This document shows positions 1-5,539 of a stretch of DNA of 5,589 nt, in pieces. The position numbers were made by a program, and so were the translations under genes. A model generated the notes under the pieces. The model was not told where the DNA came from and ran no database searches. It saw only the letters and a list, made by a program, of their open reading frames with translations. This DNA comes from SZUA-152 sp964401355 (GTDB lineage: Bacteria > Pseudomonadota > Gammaproteobacteria > SZUA-152), in NCBI GenBank assembly GCA_964401355.1, contig CAYNYJ010000115.1, forward strand, positions 1 through 5,589. Reading direction: 5' to 3'. Position 1 is the first letter of the stretch. Every line of letters begins with the position of its first letter.

Positions 1-105
1 TCAGGTATTTTTCGGAATCAACCCACCTGTTGCACTAGCGAATTGAATTCACGAAAACTAAGTGTGGGTAGGCTAAGTATTTTCAAAATTTTCCTCAATT
101 ACGTC

Positions 106-131
106 ACAGGTAATATGGTAATATTACCTGT
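106..131. promoter_or_regulatory. Perfect 11-bp palindrome, possible operator
   Basis: ACAGGTAATAT (106-116) and ATATTACCTGT (121-131) are perfect reverse complements with a 4-base centre, GGTA. The inner part is also a direct duplication: GGTAATAT occurs at 109-116 and again at 117-124. On the plus strand the right arm runs into TATAAA (131-136), which resembles a -10 element. No T-tract follows on either strand, so it is unlikely to be a terminator. A binding site for a dimeric regulator is the simplest reading. The arms are in the opposite order to a lux box (ACCTGT...ACAGGT), so I do not call it one. Confidence 0.5.
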
Positions 132-385
132 ATAAATATCTATCAGCGCAAATGTAAACAGGAGGGCAATATCCAGTTAGCTCGAAAGTGCTGGATGTAT
201 ATGGAAATACGTACACCATCGGCGGAGCACGACTTCTGGGTACGATTACCGTATTTTTCCCCTGATTTAGGTGACCGCTTATAAGGTTTGCGTCATTATG
301 TGCCGCAAAACCGTGAACGCTTTGATAGCGCACAAGCTTAATGTTGATTTATCGTTAATTTGGAGTACAGAGTATTCTGGTGATA

Positions 386-439
386 TATCAACGCCTCGAG
401 GCCTGAGCGTTGATAGGTTTTGTTATTGTTATTGTTATT
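386..439 (+). terminator. Possible plus-strand terminator: hairpin followed by T-rich repeat
   Basis: TATCAACGC (386-394) and GCGTTGATA (407-415) form a perfect 9-bp stem with a 12-base loop. Downstream on the plus strand comes GGTTTT and then a T-rich run. The T-tract is interrupted by A and G, so termination would be weaker than at the sat site. On the minus strand no T-tract follows, so it does not look like an efficient terminator for the thioredoxin gene, although it lies only about 75 bases past its stop. Confidence 0.4.
422..439. repeat. Three tandem copies of the hexamer GTTATT
   Basis: GTTATT occurs three times in a row (422-427, 428-433, 434-439), immediately after the hairpin at 386-415. 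It may be a simple slippage repeat, or it may serve as the U-rich tail of a terminator read rightward. Confidence 0.75.
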
Positions 440-489
440 TTCAGGGCCTACGGGTTAAAGGTTATATTGGAAATGAGTGACGGGTAAAA

Positions 490-1584
490 TTAGTGGTTAT
501 ATCTCTGCCGCCACACTTGAAAATTAGGTTCTTGCAGGTAGCCTTTGGATAACACGTAATGCAGTACATTGTTGAGCCTATAGAACCCAACAACAGAGTC
601 AATACGAATAATTTCCTTGCCATGCTCATCGAAAAAAATAATTGTCGGTGTGTAATATATGCCGAGTTGTTCCGCCCATTGTTTAGCGGTAATTTTTTGC
701 CCGTTAGGTGTCAGTACCGGGGTGTTGGAAAGCATGTCGAGTTGCACGGATTCCAGTTGGGTCATGGTGTGAAGTATTGTGGTATTGCTGAGTGGCCCAG
801 AGTGAAGAATGTCACATGCATGGCAGCGCGGTTTTTCGAAAAACACCGCTAAGGGAATTTGTGAAACGAACATGGAGCGGTCGAGGCCGTGGGGCGGTGC
901 GGAGAAGATGTCGTTTATGTTGAGTTCTTCATTGCCATAATCGGAAAAAGAGGCGGCCCTTGCGAGATAGTTTTTAAGCCTGTCTATTTTGAAATGGCTA
1001 TCCGCGACGTATTCCAGTACGGCCACAAATTGATACGGAGGATGGTAGCCTGAAAGACGTAGTATCTCTTTTCCATCAGTATCATAAAAAATTAATGTAG
1101 GTGTGAAGTTTGTTTTATTGGCGGTGGAAAATTGTTTTTCCGTACGGTAAATTTTTCCATTGACGTCCGCGACGGGGCGCTGACCGATCACATCAATTGC
1201 GACAACATCAAAGTGTTTTCGGGTGTAGGCGACGATGAAGGGGTCTTGCCAATTGTGCTCCAGGTGCGCTTTGCAGTAGGCGCAATCCTTTTGTCCAAAA
1301 TAAACAATTAGACCGCGTTTGTTATTTTCCTTCAGATCAGCAATGTCATTTTTGAGTTCCAGGAAACTCAGTTTGAACCAGTCGGGAAGTATTAATGCAG
1401 TATCGAGAGGTTGGTCTTCGAATTCAAAGAAATCGGGTTCGGGGATGTCGCCGAGTGAGTCAGGTGCTTCATCAGTCTCAAGTGTGACGTGTACGGTGAT
1501 GTCTGCAATAGCCGAGTTAAGTCCACAAAAGAACAATAGTAGGCCGATAGTGAGTCGAATTATTATCTGCCGGCAGTTGTTCAT
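490..1584 (-). CDS. Exported protein with two thioredoxin-like domains (SoxW/Thioredoxin_2-like)
   Basis: This 364-residue protein is probably a periplasmic thiol-disulfide protein. Residues 1-27 form a signal peptide: a basic start, a hydrophobic core at about 8-22, and an AIA cleavage site before Asp28. Cys20 is preceded by Phe, so it is not a lipobox. The first thioredoxin-like domain covers about 85-195, with the redox motif CAYC at 101-104 and the cis-Pro loop TPT at 161-163. The second covers about 243-350, with CHAC at 254-257 and TPT at 312-314. Both repeat the pattern of TPT followed by a hydrophobic strand, an acidic turn and GKEI, so they probably arose by internal duplication. From memory, the fold resembles the SoxW/Thioredoxin_2 group of sulfur oxidisers; its partner is unknown. 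The ATG is the first start after an in-frame stop at 1597-1599, and no good Shine-Dalgarno precedes it. It is probably transcribed separately from sat, because a terminator lies between them. The domain call is confident; the exact role is inferred. Confidence 0.9.
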   Translation of the reverse strand: MNNCRQIIIRLTIGLLLFFCGLNSAIADITVHVTLETDEAPDSLGDIPEPDFFEFEDQPLDTALILPDWFKLSFLELKNDIADLKENNKRGLIVYFGQKDCAYCKAHLEHNWQDPFIVAYTRKHFDVVAIDVIGQRPVADVNGKIYRTEKQFSTANKTNFTPTLIFYDTDGKEILRLSGYHPPYQFVAVLEYVADSHFKIDRLKNYLARAASFSDYGNEELNINDIFSAPPHGLDRSMFVSQIPLAVFFEKPRCHACDILHSGPLSNTTILHTMTQLESVQLDMLSNTPVLTPNGQKITAKQWAEQLGIYYTPTIIFFDEHGKEIIRIDSVVGFYRLNNVLHYVLSKGYLQEPNFQVWRQRYNH

Positions 1585-1605
1585 ATGATGTGTTTGTTAT
1601 GTTGG

Positions 1606-1634
1606 ATAATATCGTCAGATTACGGAGGATTCGA
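1606..1634 (-). promoter_or_regulatory. Weak candidate promoter for the two-domain thioredoxin gene
   Basis: Read on the minus strand, TATTAT (1606-1611) is a good -10 match about 22 bases before the ATG. A poor -35 match, TCGAAT (1629-1634), lies 17 bases further upstream. The predicted leader would be very short, which fits the lack of a Shine-Dalgarno. This rests on consensus matching by eye only. Confidence 0.25.
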
Positions 1635-1851
1635 TATTTTGTAGGCATCATCTTTTTCTATGTTTTCCCAGATGTCGGGGTGGAGCTTGTAGGAACTCCG
1701 GGGATTAGGAGCCTGACAAATAATTTAAGGTTTTAGTTTAGCACTGCTAGGTTGTGTTTCGGGGCTATTTTGACGATGAAGTTCCGGTTTTTTGGCTTGT
1801 TTATGAAGTGTTTGAGTGATGAGTTACACGTTCATGCGCGATCGGCGAGAC

Positions 1852-1885
1852 AAAAAAAATCCCGAGTATCGAAACGCCCGGGACT
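1852..1885 (-). terminator. Intrinsic terminator of sat
   Basis: On the minus strand, AGTCCCGGG (1885-1877) pairs with CTCGGGATT (1866-1858). This gives a 9-bp GC-rich stem with two G-U wobbles and a 10-base loop. The 3' arm runs directly into eight consecutive T residues (1859-1852). It begins 43 bases after the sat stop codon and points the same way, so it is a textbook Rho-independent terminator. It separates sat from the thioredoxin gene. Confidence 0.88.
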
Positions 1886-1927
1886 TTAATACACCAGTGG
1901 TGCTGATGACGAGCTAAAATAAGCTGC

Positions 1928-3145
1928 CTATTTAGCCGAATGGCCCGATAGTTTAATTTCTACCTTCTCGTCATCCTTCAGGCTGGCGTAATACTCGCGG
2001 AGTATTTTCAACACTTCAGGGCGGGAGAATTTTTCAGACACGTCTTCACCTTCCGACAAGGCCTTGCGCAGCTTGGTGCCAGACAGCAGCATCCGGTCTG
2101 CCGCATCATGCGGACAGGTCTTCATGGAAGCCATGCCGTCGCATTTGTCGCACCAGAAGGTCCAGTCGATTTTCATCGGTTGGGTTTCCAACGCGTCTTT
2201 AGGAATTTCGTCAAAGATGTGATGGGCGTCAAATGGCCCGTAATAATCGCCAACACCGGCGTGGTCACGACCCACGATCAGGTGCGAACAGCCATAGTTT
2301 TGGCGGAACAGGGCATGCAGCAGGGCCTCGCGCGGCCCGGCGTAACGCATGTCCAGCGGGTAACCTGCTTGAATGACCGAGTTGTCGACGAAGTAGTTGT
2401 CGATCAGGGTGCTGATGGCGTTGGAGCGCACGTCGGCGGGAATGTCACCGGGTTTGAGCTTGCCCAGCAGCGAATGCACCAGCACACCGTCCAATAATTC
2501 GAGGGCAATCTTGGCCAGGTATTCATGGGAGCGATGCATAGGGTTGCGGGTCTGGAATGCCGCAATGGTAGACCAGCCGCGTTTGTCGAATTCGGCACGG
2601 GTCTGTGCCGGGGTCATGAACTGTTTGCCGTATTCTTCGGGGAAGCCGCCTTGCGACAGCACCTTCACCGAACCCGCTATATTCACCTCGCCCTGTTCCA
2701 TGACCATTTTGACGCCCGGATGCTCGGTATCAGTGGTCTTGTAGACCTGCATGCATTCGTGGGCCTTATCGACGGAATATTTTTCGGTGACGGTCATGGT
2801 GGCGAGAATGGTGTCTCGCTCGGCATCGTAGAGGGCGATGTCGTCGCCTTCAGAGATGTCGTTGGCAACAGAGGCGTTGGTGGAGAGAGTGATGGGGATG
2901 GGCCAGAACAGGCCTGAGGTGGTCTTCATGCCGTCGCAGACACCTTGCCAGTCGGCGTGGGTCATAAATCCGGTCAGCGGCGTGAAACCACCAATGCCCA
3001 TCATAATCAGGTCACCCGCTTCTCTGGAAGAGATAGAAACCTTGGGCAAGGTCTCCGCGCGGGCAGCTTCGGCATCGCGTGCCGAGCCCTCTAATAGCAG
3101 GGGCTTGAGATCCCCGCCGCCGTGTGGACGGACTAATGTAGACAT
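1928..3145 (-). CDS. sat: Sulfate adenylyltransferase (ATP sulfurylase), dissimilatory homo-oligomeric type
   Basis: This cytoplasmic enzyme catalyses ATP + sulfate = APS + pyrophosphate. In sulfur oxidisers it usually runs towards ATP and sulfate, using APS made by APS reductase. At 405 residues it matches the usual bacterial Sat length and has no fused APS kinase. An N-terminal PUA-like domain (about 1-170) contains the family stretch GDLIMMGIGGFTPLTGF (44-60). The nucleotidyltransferase domain has the active-site motif QTRNPMHRSHE (198-208) and the second ATP-binding motif GRDHAG (292-297). Cys332, Cys335, Cys344 and His346 form a C-x2-C-x8-C-x-H cluster like the zinc site known in related Sat proteins. 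The ATG is set by a strong AAAGGAG four bases upstream. It is an orphan here: no aprAB, aprM, cysC or cysDN is seen. It ends at a clear terminator. The sequence does not prove whether the organism oxidises sulfur, reduces sulfate or only assimilates it; similarity to sulfur-oxidiser enzymes (from memory) favours oxidation. Confidence 0.97.
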   Translation of the reverse strand: MSTLVRPHGGGDLKPLLLEGSARDAEAARAETLPKVSISSREAGDLIMMGIGGFTPLTGFMTHADWQGVCDGMKTTSGLFWPIPITLSTNASVANDISEGDDIALYDAERDTILATMTVTEKYSVDKAHECMQVYKTTDTEHPGVKMVMEQGEVNIAGSVKVLSQGGFPEEYGKQFMTPAQTRAEFDKRGWSTIAAFQTRNPMHRSHEYLAKIALELLDGVLVHSLLGKLKPGDIPADVRSNAISTLIDNYFVDNSVIQAGYPLDMRYAGPREALLHALFRQNYGCSHLIVGRDHAGVGDYYGPFDAHHIFDEIPKDALETQPMKIDWTFWCDKCDGMASMKTCPHDAADRMLLSGTKLRKALSEGEDVSEKFSRPEVLKILREYYASLKDDEKVEIKLSGHSAK

Positions 3146-3149
3146 AACG

Positions 3150-3156
3150 CTCCTTT
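3150..3156 (-). promoter_or_regulatory. Strong ribosome binding site of sat
   Basis: On the minus strand, AAAGGAG lies four bases before the ATG at 3145-3143 and fixes the sat start. It is the only strong Shine-Dalgarno in front of a real gene in this window, which fits a highly expressed metabolic enzyme. The thioredoxin and kinase genes lack one. Confidence 0.85.
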
Positions 3157-3241
3157 TGTCTAGCTTGATTTGAATAGTTGTTTGATTGTTTTCACGCTTA
3201 TTCGGTCACTGTTCGGCGACCGTTGTTATTACTATCGACGG

Positions 3242-3256
3242 GTCGTTGTTAACGAC
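3242..3256. promoter_or_regulatory. Short palindrome upstream of sat, possible operator
   Basis: GTCGTT and AACGAC form a perfect 6-bp inverted repeat around a 3-base centre, about 100 bases before the sat start. On the minus strand it overlaps TTAACA (3252-3247), a 5-of-6 match to a -35 element. A poor -10 match, TAATAA (3231-3226), follows after a short 15-base gap. The arrangement could be a regulated promoter, but repeats this short also arise by chance. Confidence 0.25.
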
Positions 3257-3640
3257 GCTCAAATAAGTGTGCTCGCGATACGCAAAGTACCGTCTCGAGT
3301 TGTCGCATTGAGTCTTTTTTCAGAAACGTGAATAGTACGGCTCACGAGACTACAACATTAAAGACTTTTGAAACACTTGCAAAGGCATTTTCATTTTCGC
3401 GGGTATAAACTTTGCTTATTGACGATGTTACCTCTGGTGAAGGTTAAGGAACCCCAGGTTTATTTGTACCTCAAATATTTAGCATCCGTGTCATTTGAAG
3501 CGCTTGCTGTTGGTGAATCTGAGTTTCAGACAGCAATCTGTTTCGTCCAGAATAAATCCGAGGTTCCCTCGCCCATTCGCAAGGTTGATAAATCGCAAGT
3601 TACTAAACAAGTCACTAATAATGAATACTACTCATGTTAC

Positions 3641-3800
3641 TTAAACCCACCGTCATACCGGCGAATGCCGGTATCCAGGAGCTGGATATAAACATATCAA
3701 AGCCCGTTACCCTGTCAACATTAACCTAAAATACAGCCTTGCATGTATTGCCACCCTCTCTGGATGCCGGCATTCGCCGGCATGACGACCGGGGTTTTAA
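3641..3800. repeat. REP/MITE-like element with two inverted hairpin units
   Basis: Two copies of a roughly 30-base unit face each other, about 80 bases apart. The left unit (3651-3678) contains the hairpin ATACCGGC-GAAT-GCCGGTAT (3655-3674). The right unit (3760-3787) is its inverted copy, with ATGCCGGC-ATTC-GCCGGCAT (3764-3783). Beyond the units the similarity continues: TTAAACCCACCGTCAT on the left, and TTAAAACCCCGGTCGTCAT on the right when read in reverse complement. The whole therefore looks like an element of about 160 bp with imperfect terminal inverted repeats. A further inverted repeat, TATCCAG-GAG-CTGGATA (3672-3688), follows the left unit. No clear target-site duplication is visible. 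Similar CCGGCGAATGCCGG units are scattered between genes in many Gamma- and Betaproteobacteria and may be moved by RAYT transposases (family knowledge). The element lies just past the kinase stop and may also help end that transcript. Confidence 0.8.
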
Positions 3801-3844
3801 AAAGAAGCAGTATCCTTATTCAGGCGACTGGGTAGTAAAAGCCG

Positions 3845-5434
3845 TCACATAATGGGGAGTTCAAACCAAAAGGTTGTGCCGGCCTCTGAGTGTGGGTGTA
3901 TTTTAGTGTCAAAGCCGATGCTGCCACCATGTTGCTCGATGATCGCTTTGGCGATACTGAGTCCCAAACCTGAACTTCGTACTTGTTGGTCTTTTGCTTG
4001 TTTAGGCGCTTCGGCCATGGCAAATTTTTCAAACACATGAGGCTGAAATTCTTCCAGGATTCCCGGCCCATGGTCGCGGACATTTACCCGCAGCCGCTTG
4101 CCGACGCGTACTACGGCAATATCGATGTTGTCGTTGATGCCGCCATATTTTGCCGCATTACTCAAAAAATTGGTTATTACCTGTCCGATTCGATGTTCAT
4201 CACAAAACACGTGGTCGTTGGCCAGTGAGTTTTTGAGATTAAACGTGACGGAAAATTTCTTGGCATACAATTTATTGTGAAAAACGGCATCTGTCACCAC
4301 GCTGCTGAGCTGAGATTCCTGCTTGTCAAGTTGCAGGTTGCCTGATTCTATCTTTTGGATATCAAGAAAATCATTGACCAATAACAGCAGCCGCGAGGTG
4401 TTGCTAGAGGCCATGTCGATGTACTTTTTAACATCGACGTTGATTTCTCCTGCGTCACCGTCTGCGACCAGATCCAGGGCACTTTTGATAACCGAAGCAG
4501 GTGATCGGAATTCATGGCTGACGACGCTCATCAGTGCCTGTCTCTGCTCTTCGGCAAGTTCGCGTTGACGTTCTTCGTGTCTCAACCTGGCGACCAGTAA
4601 TGCGGCGATGATGAGAAAAGCCAGAAAGATTTGGGCCGATTCCAGCATAAGGTTATTTCTGTAGTTTATGTGTAATACAAGATTATGAAAATGAATGGCC
4701 TGCCAGCGGGTACCTGCGATGTCGTGTCGCATAGAAATAAGGGCACGTTCCTCCGTCGTTAGTCGATAGTCGTCGCGCGACCAGTGGTTGCGTGCTCCTT
4801 CGGCTACGACTTCGATTAAATCTTTACGTTGTGGCAGGATCAGCATCAGTTGCTGACCGGGGCTTTGAATGCTATTGATAATGTCGCCGAGTACGTCGGC
4901 CGGGAAGCTAACGAAAAATATCCCTTCTTTTCCATCCTTGCCATAGGGCACCATAATGTCGAAGTGATAATTTCCCATACTAGGGTGAATATAGGGATGA
5001 TATTGGCCGCTGGTCTCGGAAAATTCTTTGATATCCGATAAACACAATTCGCCGATCAGCCCATCAAAATCTTCGAACAGGGGTTCGCCAGAATTGTTTG
5101 CGATGGAAAAGGCGAAGTGTTTTGGAAAATAGCGGGTGAGCAATTTCCCCAAATTTTCGTGCAATTCGTCATTGTCTGGATTAGTGGCCAGAGTCCGAAG
5201 GCTATCGATGTGCTCCTTTGCGAACAGGTCTACCAACCGTTGCTTTTCGGCGATATAAAAAACTACTTGTTGTTCAACTCCGCGAGTGGATTCATGACCG
5301 ATATCGAGCTGGTATTTATGGAAGGCATTTAAGCGGGCGTTGGCAATCATGCTCAACATAGCGATAACTAACAGGATCAGCAAGGCAACAAAAATGACGT
5401 AACTTTTGCAAAAAAAACGGTGACTATACTTCAT
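3845..5434 (-). CDS. Membrane-bound sensor histidine kinase with extracytoplasmic sensor region
   Basis: This 529-residue protein is a two-component sensor. Transmembrane segment 1 (about 12-32) and segment 2 (about 265-284) enclose a sensory region of about 230 residues that should face the periplasm. It is possibly Cache-like, but I cannot identify its ligand. There is no obvious HAMP domain: a short charged linker with coiled-coil character (285-300) leads straight to the HisKA domain. The phosphoacceptor is His307, in SHEFRSP. The HATPase domain follows: N-box with Asn422 and Asn426 (ITNFLSNAAKYG), G1 box DHGPGI (454-459), F-box VFEKF (467-471) and G2 box SSGLGLSIA (487-495). All key residues are present, so it should be active. 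There is no receiver or Hpt domain. The ATG is the first possible start, because an in-frame stop lies at 5444-5446, and no clear Shine-Dalgarno precedes it. No response regulator is visible; it may lie beyond the right edge or elsewhere. The family is certain; the signal and targets are unknown. Confidence 0.95.
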   Translation of the reverse strand: MKYSHRFFCKSYVIFVALLILLVIAMLSMIANARLNAFHKYQLDIGHESTRGVEQQVVFYIAEKQRLVDLFAKEHIDSLRTLATNPDNDELHENLGKLLTRYFPKHFAFSIANNSGEPLFEDFDGLIGELCLSDIKEFSETSGQYHPYIHPSMGNYHFDIMVPYGKDGKEGIFFVSFPADVLGDIINSIQSPGQQLMLILPQRKDLIEVVAEGARNHWSRDDYRLTTEERALISMRHDIAGTRWQAIHFHNLVLHINYRNNLMLESAQIFLAFLIIAALLVARLRHEERQRELAEEQRQALMSVVSHEFRSPASVIKSALDLVADGDAGEINVDVKKYIDMASSNTSRLLLLVNDFLDIQKIESGNLQLDKQESQLSSVVTDAVFHNKLYAKKFSVTFNLKNSLANDHVFCDEHRIGQVITNFLSNAAKYGGINDNIDIAVVRVGKRLRVNVRDHGPGILEEFQPHVFEKFAMAEAPKQAKDQQVRSSGLGLSIAKAIIEQHGGSIGFDTKIHPHSEAGTTFWFELPIM

Positions 5435-5457
5435 GTTATATTTTTATCGCAGGAAAC

Positions 5458-5463
5458 ATTATC
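5458..5463 (-). promoter_or_regulatory. Candidate -10 element for the kinase gene
   Basis: On the minus strand, GATAAT (5463-5458) matches five of six -10 consensus bases and lies about 23 bases before the kinase ATG. Seventeen bases further upstream the -35 position reads TTCGTG, a poor match. If used, transcription would start close to the ATG and give a short leader without a Shine-Dalgarno. Support is weak. Confidence 0.22.
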
Positions 5464-5518
5464 AGGCTTTCGGCAGAAACCACGAATTCTTGAATTTGCG
5501 CTGCGGGGGATAAAGGCA

Positions 5519-5539
5519 GGACTGAGGACTGAGGACTGA
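5519..5539. repeat. Three tandem copies of a heptamer upstream of the kinase gene
   Basis: GGACTGA occurs three times without interruption (5519-5525, 5526-5532, 5533-5539), about 85-105 bases before the kinase start. It could be a microsatellite open to slippage or a cluster of binding sites spaced by less than one helical turn. The copies are exact; any function is unknown. Confidence 0.8.

Larger units (their letters stand above)
1..489. other. Region without a convincing gene, downstream of the thioredoxin gene
   Basis: No reading frame here looks real. The longest plus-strand frame (271-480) starts at GTG without a ribosome binding site and runs through a hairpin and a hexamer repeat. 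The minus-strand frame at 124-333 has no recognisable motif. What the region does hold is structural: an 11-bp palindrome (106-131), an AGGAGG sequence with no start codon at a suitable distance (160-165), a 9-bp hairpin (386-415) and a T-rich tandem hexamer (422-439). It may contain decayed coding sequence or a small plus-strand RNA. Confidence 0.55.
1585..1927. other. Intergenic region between sat and the thioredoxin gene
   Basis: This 343-base gap has no credible reading frame on either strand. Its sat-proximal part (1852-1885) holds the intrinsic terminator that ends the sat transcript. Its thioredoxin-proximal part holds the candidate promoter at 1606-1634. The middle (about 1640-1845) is T-rich on the plus strand and shows no repeat, RNA gene or operator that I can support. 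Confidence 0.7.
3146..3844. other. Long intergenic region between the kinase gene and sat
   Basis: This 699-base gap holds the sat leader and presumed promoter (3146-3350), a stretch with no visible function (about 3360-3640) and a REP/MITE-like element (3641-3800). The only long plus-strand frame (3368-3691) starts at TTG without a ribosome binding site and ends inside the repeat, so I do not accept it as a gene. Several short inverted repeats lie upstream of sat. The best is GTCGTTGTTAACGAC at 3242-3256. Confidence 0.65.

Noticed and set aside
106..131. Lux-box-like quorum-sensing site
   Set aside because: The arms are ACAGGT...ACCTGT, the reverse order of the lux box, the spacing does not match, and no luxI or luxR gene is present.
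124..333. Minus-strand reading frame of 69 codons
   Set aside because: It has no motif and no ribosome binding site, its composition is not protein-like, and it ends inside the palindrome region.
271..480. Plus-strand reading frame of 69 codons
   Set aside because: It starts at GTG without a Shine-Dalgarno, and its CYCYCY stretch comes from the GTTATT repeat. It also runs through the 386-415 hairpin. Nothing suggests protein coding.
490..1584. Lipoprotein signal at Cys20 of the thioredoxin protein
   Set aside because: The residue before the cysteine is Phe, not Gly, Ala or Ser as a lipobox needs, and a good signal peptidase I site (AIA) follows at 25-27.
2108..3173. Several long frames opposite or overlapping sat
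   Set aside because: They are shadows of a well-conserved enzyme gene with a moderately GC-rich third position. None has a ribosome binding site or a family signature.
3368..3691. Plus-strand reading frame of 107 codons
   Set aside because: It starts at TTG without a ribosome binding site, has no recognisable motif, and its last residues (YRRMPVSRSWI) are simply the translated REP-like repeat, a common source of false gene calls.
3820..4083. Minus-strand frame overlapping the 3' end of the kinase gene
   Set aside because: It is an alternative frame of the HATPase region, which carries intact N, G1, F and G2 boxes in the main frame.
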